Shown here: positions 42,163 through 53,837 of the stretch, piece after piece
How the letters are laid out: each line of letters begins with the position of its first letter
How positions within the stretch are numbered: position 1 is the first letter of the stretch
Assembly (NCBI RefSeq): GCF_958298935.1
Contig: NC_084940.1
Coordinates: forward strand, 16,549,146-16,613,145
Direction: 5' to 3'
Source: Phragmites australis
Lineage: Eukaryota > Streptophyta > Magnoliopsida > Poales > Poaceae
Length of the DNA stretch: 64,000 bases
Made by a program: the position numbers and the translations under genes
The notes under the pieces: generated by a model
Told to the model about the DNA's origin: nothing
The model's input: only the letters and a program-made list of their open reading frames with translations
Databases searched by the model: none

Positions 42163-44705
42163 GCACAGCCCCAGCCTCTCTTCTCCCCCTTTCCTCTTCA
42201 TTCCATCATCGCCGTCGCCATTACACACCACCACATCTTGCCACATCGATCCTCCGACCACGTGCTACCGAGGAGCTTCAGGTCCTTGTCACCGTCCTTG
42301 GGCTGCCGTCCATTCACCGGAAGCCCGACGAGAGCCCGCTCGCGCCTCTTTGACGGATTGCCGGCCGCCGCCCCACCCGTCGTCATTCTTGCACTTGGTG
42401 AGCCTCCCAGTCCCCTCGCGCGTCTGCCTAGCTAGTGTATAGCCGCTCGTGCTCTTTCTCTTAGTGCGTAGCTGCATAGGTAGCCATGTTTTTGCTTTCG
42501 CCGCCGTGCTTAGCTCGTCGCCGACGTGTTCGTGATCTGTGTGGATGCTCTGTCCATTGTGCCATGATGCATTAAGGCATCGAGCCCCTTTTCTTTGCTG
42601 GTTGGCACCTCCCAGTGCAAGGGAGGTGCTGCCCATTTTGCCATGCCGCCGCACTAAGATAGTGCAGGTAGTGCTTCTGCCACCGGCCGCCGTCGACGAG
42701 CTCCCCTCTGAATCCGCCGTGCCATGTAGTATCCCGGCGTCCGCTCTTCGTCATGAATCTTTGGCTAGAATACGTCATCGGCGAGCACTCCATCGTAACT
42801 CCGCCGTTATTTCTCGTCACCGGGCTGTGCCCCCATTGGCTGCCCTATGTGTCCGTGCACTCGCTCGCACACGCAACCGAACTACTGCCCGTGCGCCATG
42901 CGTCCCAGTGAAGCCAGTGTGGCTCAGCCTGGCAGATTGGGCAATGACTCAGCCCAGTGGCCGGCTGGCCTGCCAGGTCGTCCCGGTTGCCAAAGGCCAG
43001 GAGTCCGTGGGCGCAGCCCAGCTCCAGTAGCCTGCTAAACCAGCCCATCCAGGCCCGGACCCAGCCCAATCTGTGCCCATCTCAGTCCAATGGGTTACTG
43101 TTCATGTGGGCCCTAGTTACTATTCATGTGGGTCCCACTCATGAATACTGCCTTTTTGTATTTTCTAATTTAATTTAGATTAAATCTTCCAGGAGCCATA
43201 ACTTCTCCGTTCTGGCTCCGATTTTGGCGATTCTTTCGCCAAAATTCAACTAAAATTGAGATCTAGTCATCCATCACATTGTGATAGTCATTAGGACTCA
43301 TTTGGTTTTCTATTTGGTGTTAATTGATTCTTCTCTAGTATATCCATTATTGATCGTAGTCGCAATTGCAGAACAACTAAAGTTTTGCGAGTGCTGCGCA
43401 GGAAGCATCAGGGGCGAGGAGGATCTTAACTACAACTAAGACTCAGAAGAGAACTTCGAAGAAGGCAAGTCTTATCTCCTTGATCACATTGAACCTATGT
43501 TTTCAAATAACCTACATGATCAACTAAAACTAGACTTATTATCGCATGTGCTATGTATTGCGTTTTCTTTCAAACTACTTATAGTAGTTAATCCTATCAA
43601 CATTGCCATGCCTTACATGTTATCATCCAGAATACATATCACCCTAGGAATACCTGTTGTTAAATATATTAACGATGGACGACGCCTTGATATCTAGCAT
43701 GCTTAGGATGGAATACGTCTCCTCAGAGACAAGATTTACTATTATCAATAATAACTCATATACCATGAATCCTTGATGGTTGTGAATTCTGTGATGATTA
43801 TAAAATCCTTTATGTTGTGTGGGATATGGTGGGAGGTGTGTAAAAATGGGTGAAAACTGTTTGGCGGGGGCAGTGGAGTAGTACTCCGGATGAGGATGCT
43901 CCTGGGGGCTTGAGTCACCTCTGTGGTGTTCATTGCCAGAAGATATTTGCCCTGGCCATTTAAGGACCAAGTCAATTGCCTCGACATGCTTAGCCACCAC
44001 CGTGCAACCATGCATTCTGAATTGGCAGGACTTGCCTTTTCTTTCACCGGACTGGGCTGGGCATCATACTAGGAGGCTAGGGAGCAGCGAGAGGCCAAGT
44101 GTCCATCTGCCCCTCTGTTTGAATATTTTGGGAGATGGCATAGCCAATCTGTTATTCAGTTCAAGGACTCTGGGACTTGGGGTGTCTCGTAGAAAAGCCC
44201 GGCGGGAAAGGTGATTGAAATGTCTCGATATGATTCACTCCTCCGCTTGCAACGGATGGAGGCTGAGCATATTGCATGGGTACAGTGTACAACCTCTGCA
44301 GAGTGTAAATCTATTCGAATAGATCTATTCGAATATCCATGTCCACAGTCATGGACATGCGAAGCATGACCCCATATGACTAGACTCAGGGTGCGTGTGT
44401 CTTGATGAGTGAGTGTGTGGACTAGATGTCCGTGTGATGAGGTTACTGGCTCAATCGGCCAGGATCTATGTGGTACTAGAGGTACATCAGATATGACAAA
44501 AGGGACTGTGGAGTGAGGTGTAGCCCCTCCCAGGACCGAAAACCCCCCAGATATAGCTTGTTACCTGGTTTTGAACTACTTAAAATGTTTTGAAGTCAAT
44601 CTTAGTTAATACAATTGGATACCTACATAAAACTGCTTTACGCTTAAATCTAAACCGTAAAGCCTTATCCTTGAATAAACCCCTTTATGCATCTATCAAC
44701 ACCTG

Positions 44706-45530
44706 GAAGTGACTCAGCCCAGCGGCCAGCCCGGTTGCCAAAGGCCAGGAGTCCGTGGGCTAATCCAGCTCCCGTAGCCCACTAAACCACCCAACCCAAA
44801 CCCGAGCAGGCCGACACTATACAGTCCAAGCCCGTCCCGGCCCATCCAAGCCTGAACCTGGCCCAATCTAGGCCCATTCCCCTAGAAGGCGCTAAAAGGG
44901 GTTTAGGTCATAAATGTGATGGGACATTCGTGCGAGAAAACGAGGCGTTGCCGTGGGATGTTGCCATGTGTCGGTGTAGGATGACCGGATATGTCCACAT
45001 GCCTCCAGAGATTAATGAGAGACGCCACGGAGCGACGCTGAGTTGGTTCCACTTCTCTTCCTGGGCGGACATAGTCGCTTAGCCTGGGTATAAAGCGAGG
45101 GTCATCCGGCTGGATCTATCACCGCCCCACGAGCGAACACTTAACTTGTCTTTGAATATGGCATCGTTTTCCTCCTCATCCTCTTTGGAAACAATGATGA
45201 TCTCAACTGCTTCTACTGGGGCTGGGCCATTTCGGCCACTAGTGGTGGCACCGATGACCATTTGGCTTTCGTCCCTACGGGGCGGATAGCTACCTGTTGC
45301 CCCTTCCTAACGCCCAGTTTGAGAGACCATGCCTGTCGAGATCATCGATATTTTCGACGACAATACGGGGATCTCCTGCAGAGGGAGAGTGATGAGGAGG
45401 AGCAGACTCCGACAGCAAGGGCTGGGAAGAAGCGGGAGGAGGACCCAACAGTGGCTCCTTCGGTTTCTTCCTCGTCTTTTGATAGCTCGGGGATCAGCTA
45501 CTGCATCAGCTTCCATGGCATCAAGCCGCG
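44706..45530 (+). other. Mosaic segment: duplicated LTR piece, TATA box and gag-like start
   Basis: 44708-44880 repeats 42943-43085, including GGTTGCCAAAGGCCAGGAGT. The next part has a different TATA (TATAAAGC, 45089) and an ATG near 45154 opening MASFSSSSSLETMMISTAST, with a stop about 40 codons on. The reading recalls the N-terminus of a gypsy gag but is not conclusive. This looks like the junction of at least two LTR elements. Confidence 0.4.
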
Positions 45531-47566
45531 AATGAGGTGTATATCCCAGAAGTTCCAAGTTAACCGAGTTAGGATTAACCAAGAACCCCATTCTAAGCCA
45601 AATCTGGATGTTCCAGCTCGACCCAGAAGTTCCGACATCAACCTAAACCTCTGTGTCAATCAAAAAGTGGCAACCCGAGGACCATGTCCGGAGGTTAACA
45701 CTGAAGCTCTAAACCCGGAAGTTCCGAGTTCAATCTGGAACTTTTGAGTTCTGTCAGAAGTTAAGAAGTTGTGTTCTTTCGTGTGTTGTGTACTTTTAGC
45801 TTGTTGTTATGTTGCATCCTATATTGTTATGCATCATGTTGCATATTTCCTTGCATTTCTTTCATGCTCATCATTGCATGAGCTCTTCTTATAGAACAAA
45901 GGACCAGACTATGGCGCGGGGGTGATAGAAGGTGACACCGAACCACCGGAGTTCTGTGAGTGTTGCGAGGGTAGCATGAGGCAGGCACTAGAGCAGAAAG
46001 GCAATCATCTAAGCATATTGCACCTCATATTTTGGATCTTGTGAAGTCTCAGTTGATAAATTATGCTTATGTAAGTTATGCATGTTAGAGTTCCAATATC
46101 GGTGGTAGAACCTATGTTGATGCATTACTTATACCTTGATCTTGTTGATGATCCTTATCTTTGTAGCTTGGGTATAATCCTGAGAATATCTTACTTAAAA
46201 GTGATACGAGATGCTTAACAATGTATAGGTCTTTGGTAGAAGTCGAGCGATGAAATGTTCTATCGTTCGCGAGCTATATGGTCAATTATTGTTCGCAATG
46301 ATGATAACGATATGGATTGTATGAGAGTGAGGATGAAATGAGATGTGGGCGGAGCTAGGGGTAGAGCGAGAGAGGAACCAGATGCCATAAACCGCTTGCA
46401 TCGATTAAGTACTATCTGTCGGTGCTGTTGGCTCTAGCACTTTTCTTACTAACCACATGTTGATCTAATGGTAAGACAAACTGATTATCATACGCCATGC
46501 TGACTCATACCTTGTGGCCCTATGACACATCAGGAAAAAAAAGGAATAGGAGAAACAATGTGGCGAGGAGCTGGAGGTGTCTGGGACATGCTCGCGGTAA
46601 CACCGGTGCCATAGGGGCACGTACAAGTGGGTAGTTCCGGGTATGAGAAAGGTTGACACGAGTACCCCCTTGTGTGGGCCTATGTGGTCACATAAGCCGA
46701 ATAGTCCTCAAGTCGTGTGGGTAAAGTTGTACCCTCTGCAGGGTATAAGATCAATTCGAATTATCATGCTCTTGGTTATGAGCATGCTTTTGTCCATTCA
46801 CATCAGTCGTAGAATCACGAATGTGGGATCATATGGTATGGCATGTTGCAATGTAGTTGAGATGGTTCTATTCTCAGATATATTTATAATAGTTCCAGTT
46901 ACATATATATTTATATCGCTGATTACAGGATAGAATGGTATAGGTGGTCATGTGTAGATGCTTACACATTTATATCAAAAATTGCTTTCGCATGTGAATC
47001 TACTTAACCTTGTGACTGTTCCTTGCTAATCATCCAAATTCATAATACTTGGAGTCGGATTATTTATATATACCGATTATGGATCAAATCTTGTGAGTAC
47101 CTTCGTACTCACGCTGCTCTTTCAGGTTCTTCAGGAGTAGAAGAGCTACTGTTTTGCTACTTCTCGCCCGCCGATGTAGGTCGCGAGTATGAGTAGTATG
47201 AACTACTCGAGTGACATGATTTTAGGGTGGATCCTAAGGGCATATGGCTCCACCTATCTTTTTTTTATAGATGTCATTTTCCGCTGCGTAGTTTCTCTTT
47301 TGGCTAGGAGGTGTAACCTCTTAGCTCTCTTTTGCTGTAAATTATCAAAAATGTAAATACTTCAAGACTTGTAACGTAATTTCCTTACTCACTCATTATT
47401 AAGCTTTGTTGTGATGACATATATTGGAAATACATGTGTTCCGATCTTAGGAACAGAACACATATCGAGATTACCAGGATAATATTCTGATTAATCATTG
47501 CAATCGTGATTAGTTAAATGGTCGACTGAATGATTAATAAGAATATTATTTGGATGGTTCCTTATA
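45531..47566 (+). mobile_element. Partial long LTR, plus orientation, related to 50263-53547
   Basis: Shares in order, with the minus-strand LTR at 53547-50263: a GTTCCGAGTTCAATCTGG type region, CATTTCTTTCATGCTCATCA, an exon-like piece after CTTATAG (AAAGGACCAGA), GTGAGTACCTTCGTACTCAC (47093), and the end region TATTTGGATGGTTCCT. It ends about 47566, where Copia-LTR sequence starts. Its 5' part is missing. Confidence 0.65.
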
Positions 47567-47800
47567 GTGGGACCATCCCATGAGTATATTTTTCCGAGCA
47601 CCAGACCATCCCGTGAGTGTAATCTTCTCTAAACTTGTCCAATTCAAACTTTCTTAAGTTCGGTTTCGGTGGCTTCTATATGTATCGTAACTATGAGACC
47701 TACTAAAGCATATACTTGACAAATATATTAGTCCAATTGACTATGTTATTATTAATCACCAAAATCACATACATATCCTAAAAATGCCTTATTCGCTACA
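47567..47800 (-). mobile_element. Copia-type LTR fragment, inverted (5' part)
   Basis: The minus strand starts TGTAGCGAATAAGG at 47800 and continues GTGATTTTGGTGATTAATAA and AGTAGGTCTCATAG. It is clearly related to the solo LTR at 14473, but only about 230 bp are present before the long LTR begins. Confidence 0.75.
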
Positions 47801-48126
47801 CCGAGCCTCCAGCACAACCCGGTTATGTAGCCATGCCTGACCGATCGTGCCTAGGCGTGCCTGTGCCAGGCCGGCCCATTAGGCCCACTTGGCCAGCACT
47901 AGCACGTTGCAATTAAGGGAACTGATCAAGGACAACACATGGGAAATATGCCAATTATTAATTAGCTAATTAATTATGACTTTCTATATCATAAAAGGAG
48001 GAGACGGAGCCAACTTTGATTGTATACCGTTTAATCATATAAAATTTACGATGAAGATTGTTCGAATCTACTATAACTTGTCTATTTTATAGGAGTATAT
48101 ATTTTACTAGCAACCACGCACTATTG
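47801..48126. other. Intergenic, with a palindromic GC-rich patch
   Basis: 47830-47905 has GTGCCAGGCCGGCCCATTAG and nearby GCCTAGGC inverted bits. The rest is AT-rich. No gene seen. Confidence 0.45.
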
Positions 48127-48520
48127 ATCTCCTATTAGAGTTACCCTTTTTAACCCTCTGATCTCCAAAACTAAACAATAAAAGCCCCACAACTATTATT
48201 GACACCGGACAAGTTACCCCTCCGGCTGGTGTGCTTGGTCGTTTTCTCCACGTCGGTTTCCATATCTCATGTTTTTTTACTAACATGGTAACTCCCTTGT
48301 TTTAGTAGCCTTTTCTGATGGATTGCCACGTGGGAAGATAATTGGTGACATGGACGCTTACATGTCAAAACATCTCGCACGTCAGCGCCACATTGGAGCA
48401 AACCCGCCTTTGAATGGGCTGGAGTGGGTAACTTGCCCGGTTTCAATAGTTGGAGAGGTATGTGTTGTCTTGTTTTTGAAGTTTAGGGGAATTGGACTCG
48501 AGTTTTTTTTTTTTTTGGGA
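48127..48520. mobile_element. MITE-like element with long imperfect inverted repeats
   Basis: ATTGACACCGGACAAGTTAC on the left pairs with GTAACTTGCCCGGTTTCAAT on the right. Pairing extends outward over CAACTATT and a CCAAAAC/GTTTTTG region, giving arms of roughly 90-100 bp. The interior of about 200 bp is non-coding. The target duplication is not resolved, so the outer limits are approximate. Confidence 0.55.
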
Positions 48521-49102
48521 GACCTTTTCCTTTTGGCTACGGAGTAATAAGAATATCGGGCCCGGTTAACGACGCTGGCCCATAATGGGTAAGACTTGTA
48601 TGATTGGCCATAATCGGATTTGTGCTCACGACGTTTATCCGAGCTGAAATCGAACGCCATCCAATTTATAGACCAGCCGGCCTCGCCGTACTCCGTTGAG
48701 CTGGAGCCGCAGGGCTTCAAGGGGTTGTGGCGCTGCGTCTTGGAAGGTCGTAGAAGCAAACTGCTTTCGAGATGAATCGAGAAGCGTGTAGAACTTGGCA
48801 GTAGTTTTGCAGCTAGATAGCCCAGGGAGTATTAAACAATGCAAGTCAGTGATCTGCCCGAGGAAAATTCATTCATCTTATTTTAAATGGCAAATAAACT
48901 CATCTTATGGTTTACAATCAAACTGCAAGATGCACAAAAGTCAATGAACTAGCCGGCCCGGTATGGCATGCAAAGCTGTACGTACCAACAGAATTACTGT
49001 AAAAGAGACAGAGCATGCAACCAAATCTCACACGGACACTCACGACAAATTATACAGACTCCCCTCCATAAGAACGACGGAGCAAACCCTATTATTTTAT
49101 CC
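48521..49102. other. 3' side of the LEA gene, no other gene
   Basis: Contains GC-rich short open stretches at 48640-48770 on both strands with no domain. The end near 49100 would be the LEA 3' UTR. Confidence 0.4.
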
Positions 49103-49558
49103 TCAGGTGCAGCGACCACCGGCCGCGCCGGTGCCGCTCGCCGGCAGGTAGCTTTCGTGTGGGACGGCGTCCGGCCTCCCTGTGCCGGTCTCCGTGGCGA
49201 TGGGTACTGCACCGGCGTCGTCGTGGCCACCAGTCGACGACGAGGAGCGATCTTGGGCGACGGCTCCGGCAGACAGCGGCGCCGTCGGCGTCGGGTGGTG
49301 CTCCGCCGCGGTGGCGCGCTCCTTGGTGGCGGCGTTGTGGCGCATGGCGTCCTGCTTGATGGCCTCCACCTCGCGGACGCGCTCCTGCATCCTCGCGTCC
49401 GCCGCCGCCTTCTCCGCCGGGTCGTGCACCTTCATCTTGGCCCCCTTCTCCTGGAGGACGGCCTTGGTCTTCTCCTTGCCCGCCCACGCCGAAGCGCCCA
49501 CGTTCGCCGCCGCCTCCTTCGCGACCTCCGCAGCGTTCGTGCTCTTCCCGCCCTGCAT
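49103..49558 (-). CDS. Late embryogenesis abundant protein, LEA_1 (group) family
   Basis: 151 residues. I chose the ATG at 49558 (MQGGKSTNAAEVAKEAAANV); the frame is open three codons further, but without an ATG. The first 75 or so residues match the LEA_1 pattern: an amphipathic, Lys/Ala/Glu-rich stretch with AGKEKTKAVLQEKGAKMKVH and DPAEKAAADARMQERVREVE, then AMRHNAATKERATAAEH. The C-terminal half is Ser/Thr/Gly/Pro-rich and probably disordered, as usual. There is no signal peptide or membrane helix, so it is probably cytosolic or nuclear. LEA_1 proteins are hydrophilic protectants made during seed drying and osmotic stress. The promoter carries several G-boxes (separate entry), which fits ABA control. 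It lies between long LTR segments of opposite orientation (45531-47566 and 50263-53547). No intron is needed. The ORF is uninterrupted, so this is probably a working gene. Confidence 0.88.
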   Translation of the reverse strand: MQGGKSTNAAEVAKEAAANVGASAWAGKEKTKAVLQEKGAKMKVHDPAEKAAADARMQERVREVEAIKQDAMRHNAATKERATAAEHHPTPTAPLSAGAVAQDRSSSSTGGHDDAGAVPIATETGTGRPDAVPHESYLPASGTGAAGGRCT

Positions 49559-49632
49559 GTCCACCAATCTCTCTCTCTCTCAAAATGTGAAATGAGCTAA
49601 TTAAGCTCTCGGCGAAGTTTTGGCGGAGCAAT

Positions 49633-49779
49633 AACGTGACGCGTAAGTGGCTGTTAATTTTATGCGTGTAGCTTGATGACGTGTTACTTTACATGTACAC
49701 CACGTGTCCCAGTTCGGCACGTGGTGCGGTTTGCCGAAGCCCACGTGTAATCGCGTATACGAAACACTTGGTGCACGTG
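49633..49779 (-). promoter_or_regulatory. Cluster of ABRE/G-box sites upstream of the LEA gene
   Basis: Four CACGTG boxes at 49701, 49718, 49742 and 49774, about 143-221 bp before the start codon. Two further ACGTG cores lie at 49633-49638 and 49678-49683. bZIP factors of the ABI5/ABF type bind such sites in seed and stress promoters. A weak TATA-like CATAAAATT (minus strand, 49656-49664) lies about 100 bp from the ATG. Function is inferred from motif content. Confidence 0.8.
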
Positions 49780-49984
49780 GCACAATGGCACTGCATCTCC
49801 AAGGCTGAGACAGGACCCTTTTTTTCTTTTGGTCATGGAGAATCGAACGCGCTGGTGGTGGTATGGTATCGTCCAGAAACCTGCCATCGTGTACAGCATA
49901 CGATTTGTTTGAAAAAAGTTTATATAATTAAGTGGTACAATCTGGAGTGTAATTATAAAATGAAATGTATTTTTAAATAATATA

Positions 49985-50234
49985 CTCCCTCTATTCAGAA
50001 ATAGTAGACATATTTTTTTTTTGTCTTCGAAGTTAAATTTTGACTAAAATTTTCTCACAACGTATATCATTTATAAGTACAAAACCTATATAGTATAATA
50101 TTGTTTTAAATTATGAATCTAATTGTATAAATTTTATATATTAGATATTTTTATAATTTGATTAAATATTAGTCAAAGTATATAAAGTTTGACTTTAAAA
50201 AAAATATATGTTTACTAATTTTGAACAGATGGAG
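49985..50234. mobile_element. Stowaway (Tc1/Mariner-type) MITE
   Basis: 250 bp with inverted ends CTCCCTCTATTCAGAAAT and, inverted, CTCCATCTGTTCAAAATT, flanked by TA on both sides (49983-49984 and 50235-50236). The interior is AT-rich and can fold back over much of its length. These ends and the TA target are diagnostic of Stowaway elements in grasses. No coding capacity. It lies about 430 bp upstream of the LEA start codon. Confidence 0.93.
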
Positions 50235-50262
50235 TAAGAAAATTTGCAGATAAATATACTAC

Positions 50263-53200
50263 TAAGAGGAACCGTTTAAATAGTATTCAAACTAATTATT
50301 AGGATAATTATTTTCCATAATCACGCCCACATGATTAACCGGAATACTATTCTGGTAGCCCAACATGTGTTTACTTTAAGGATCGGAACACACGCTTTTA
50401 CAACAAGCATATTATCACAAGATATAATAAAGAGCGAGTAATTAAATTCAGTTACAAGTATTTAAATAAATTAAATTTTACAACAAAATGCATAATCCGA
50501 ATATTTGTTAGAATAGTTACGTGACGGAATAAGTTACATGACGACAAAATATTCGTAGCGCCGTTTGCCCTAAGACGCCACCCCAAAATAACAATACTTG
50601 AGTAGAATGGCACTACTCATGCTCATCGCCAATATCAACGGACTTAAAATAGTCAAAAACTAAATCTTTCTCATCTGAAAAGCAAACAAAGCACGTGAAT
50701 ATGAATGTACTCATAAGACTTAATTCATAATAGACACTTAAAAACAGCCCAACTCTACGGAGAATGCATATGGGTAATTAGTAAGGACTCGACCACAAAG
50801 GTTAAGTAACTTCATATGCAAAAGCGATTTAGACTCAAGTGTAAGTATCTATACCTAACCAAAACATCCTTGTATTATGAGATCATCAACATAATAAAGT
50901 TATAACTTGTACCATATCAACTTCTTATCAACACCACCAACCACTTCTCAATATACTCTCACAGCATCTCGATATCGAAGACTCTACGATTGATACAAAT
51001 GGACAGAACCATGCTCATAACCGAGAGCACGGTAATTCGAATAGATCTTACATCCTACAGGGGAGTACCTCTTTACCCACATGACAAGAGAACCATTTGC
51101 CTTGTGTCACCCGCTAAAGTGCACATAAGGGGTACTCATGTCAACCTTTTTCAATTGAGCCCCGACCGTTTGAGCATACACCTATAGGTGCAGATGTCCA
51201 CTAGGGCTACTCCCGAAGCACCCCAGTTACGTCTAAAGGTGTGGAGGTAACTAGAACTACTCATCGAGCAAACTAGATACCTCTACAAGCCTATTATACC
51301 CACAACATCTTTACAACGTTACCTCTACAAACCTATTATACCAACAACACCATAGGGCCAAAAGTCAAAAGGTCACAGCTACAAAAAAGGTATTGTGCTT
51401 ATCTACCATTATATCGACATGTGATAAGTATGGAAAGTGTTAAAGTCAACTACAACAATGAACAGTGCTTAATTGATTCAGGCGAGTCTATAGCATCCGA
51501 GACTCCCTTCTCGAGCCATCCCTATTGGTCGCCCGAATCTCGTCTCATCCTCACTGACTTACACATCCCTCCATCATCATTGTCCTTGTGAATAAAAGTA
51601 AGCCCTAAACTCGCGAACGATGGTCGAACCACCACTCGACTTCTACCGATGACCTAAGCATTGCTAAACATAACGTATTCAATTTTACATTGAGTGCTAT
51701 ACCCAGAGTTACAATGGATCAAAGGATAACAATAACAAGAAAGGGTAATGCAACAATTAGGATCTACTCCCAAAACCTGATATTTAACTAGCCAATCATG
51801 CAAGACATACATATAGAATAAATTATCAATTTAACACAACATATGATCCAAAATAATGGGATGAGTATGCTTAGATGCTTGCCTTGTGGTTTAGCTTGAT
51901 CACAATTCACAACAATGAAATCTGGATCACCCTCGATCACACCTGCGTTACCCTCTGGTCCTTCGTTCACTAAAGAAGAACGCGTGCAATAATGAGCATG
52001 AAAGAGATGCAATGAAAAGTGCTACATGTGGCATAACAGTAGTGGATGCATCCTAATACCAAGCCAAGAGCACAAGACATACAAAGGAACAAAGCAGTTT
52101 GTGAACTAAACTTCACTGGAAAACTGACAGGCATCCAGAGTATCCGAGTACCACTCGGAACCCTTGGATTCGGACCCTCTGAGTTGGGCCAAAACCTCCG
52201 AGTCGACCTCCGGTTTGGGTTCTTGGTAAATTCCAAGCTCAAAATAATCTGGAACCTCTGGACTAGGCTGGACCCTCTGGGTTTGGTCGGATTGTCCAGG
52301 TTTTACTCCGAGCGAGGGTGCTCGGTTAATTTTAACCCGAATTACGTGGAACCTACGGGTGTACCTGGACACTCTAGGTTCAGGCAGACTTGCAACTCGC
52401 TACGATTTCCTTGATCGATTCATTGTGCATGTAAAAGCCTATCCCGTCCAAACATGTATAAGGACCAACGTAAGGATTCTAAACTCAATTTACATGCTGA
52501 GCAACATGAAAACTCGGGTAGACTTGATTGGGCTCACCCGGAACATCCAGGTTTAACCAGGAGTATCTGAGTTACTGTAGAACTCATGTTTGCGATGATT
52601 CGTCACTCGATTCAACTTGCATGCTGAAATCCAAACCACATCAACATGCAATGGCACTAAGACATTGGTTCTAAACCTAATTTACTCACTCTACACACTC
52701 GACTCACTAGCTATCTCATCCATTCTCCTCCTACCATATCCATTTCACCAAGAACATAAGGTGTGTTGCGAACCCCCGATTTGCAGCCCCTAAACTCGAA
52801 TTCATCCATCCTAAAACGTGCATTCCCACCAAAGAAACTTAGGAGAACTCACACAAGGTTCTTGTTGTAGTCGGAGACCTTCGGTGTGGAAGAAAACGAA
52901 GGGAAATGCTCAGAGAAGAGAAAACCCTGCTGCTGCAATTTCAGTGGGGAAATGTGACGAATTTGAGTTGCCAAACCTTCAAATCTTCATGCATGTGAAC
53001 AAGAGTTAGATGGATGGGAAGCTAAGGAGGAGGAAAAAATAGCAGTATAAGATGCATGCATCAAATCGTAGTGATTGAGGTGGGATTTGTGTGGAAAGTG
53101 AGAGAGTTTGAGAGGGGAAGGAGAAGAGGTGCTGTTGTTCTTGCCCCTTTGTGCTGACCGGTTGAGAGACGGAGAGAAAGAGTGAGTGAGTGAGAAGAGA

Positions 53201-53547
53201 GGGGGTGGGGCTGCTGGTGGTGCCCAAGAGAGGGAGGGTGAGGTGTGGGGCCGGCTAGTGGGTCCCACACGTTAGAGAGACACGTTTTAGCTGCATAACA
53301 TTTCTAAGAAAAGAATTGCACAGCGATCGCAATGACATGAACCCATTTTAAATGAATTCGCCCACAACGCATAAGCGGAGATTAAACTAAAGAACGTTTG
53401 TGTCACGTATTTTTAAAAATACATAGCCATTATCAAACCACCATTTTAACTAACAAGCAAATCCAAAATGCTAGAAATAAACAGGTTGCTTATGTTGCTT
53501 ATGATGCATGATTATGTTTAATGTTATGATTAAAGAATTAGGACGTG
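50263..53547 (-). mobile_element. Long LTR (TGTCACGTCC type), inverted
   Basis: Minus strand starts TGTCACGTCCTAATTC at 53547. A C-rich leader comes next (53270-52860), then the phrase CATTGCATCTCTTTCATGCT and an exon-like piece after CTTTAG (51974). CTCGTAGTG-type and GTGTTCCGATCCTTAAAG sequences follow, and it ends near CGGTTCCTCTTA (50263). It is homologous in order to 45531-47566 and 54652-55456. No protein-coding body is found, so it may be a solo LTR. Flanking pentamers (ACTAC and GATTC) do not match, so the limits are approximate or the duplication is lost. Confidence 0.7.
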
Positions 53548-53837
53548 ACAGATTCATTTTGTTATGGCTCCACAACAGGGAGTCCACAAGTAGTTGTATG
53601 TGTTGGGATCTCGATCATAACACATGGAGCAGTGCTCATGCAGTGAACTAGCAATTAATAGTGTATTGATTGTTCATGTCCATCACATCAGTTGGGTGTA
53701 TTTATAGCCATACCTTAACCACCACAATTATCATTACATCAATGCCCATATTTTTTTAATGTTCTTATAATATTACAGGGGTATTACAGCCACTACACTA
53801 TTACAACGTTACATCAACTAGGATATGGCACATGTCT
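53548..53837. other. Intergenic, no gene seen
   Basis: Unremarkable sequence between the long LTR and the gag remnant. A TATTTATAGCC near 53699 is TATA-like but has no clear gene behind it. Confidence 0.4.

Larger units (their letters stand above)
41118..44705 (+). mobile_element. Long LTR-like segment (TGTAACATCC type) inserted in a Copia LTR piece
   Basis: Begins TGTAACATCCTGAG directly after Copia-LTR sequence. An AT-rich start is followed by a C-rich upstream region, a TATAAATA box (42155), a long GC-rich leader, CATAACTTCTCCGTTCTGGC (43199) and CAACCTCTGCAGAGTGTAAA (44290). These are landmarks I associate with long LTRs of grass gypsy elements of the Tekay/Retand kind. Name and lineage are uncertain. 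No protein domain is present, so the many ORFs here are spurious. The right boundary is blurred by a duplication (see 44706). Confidence 0.55.

Noticed and set aside
45262..45747. 161-residue plus-strand ORF as a host gene
   Set aside because: It joins a gag-like start region to LTR-type sequence and has no domain of its own.
49092..49631. 179-residue minus ORF and 210-residue plus ORF
   Set aside because: Alternative frames over the LEA gene; Arg/Gly-rich and without the LEA pattern.
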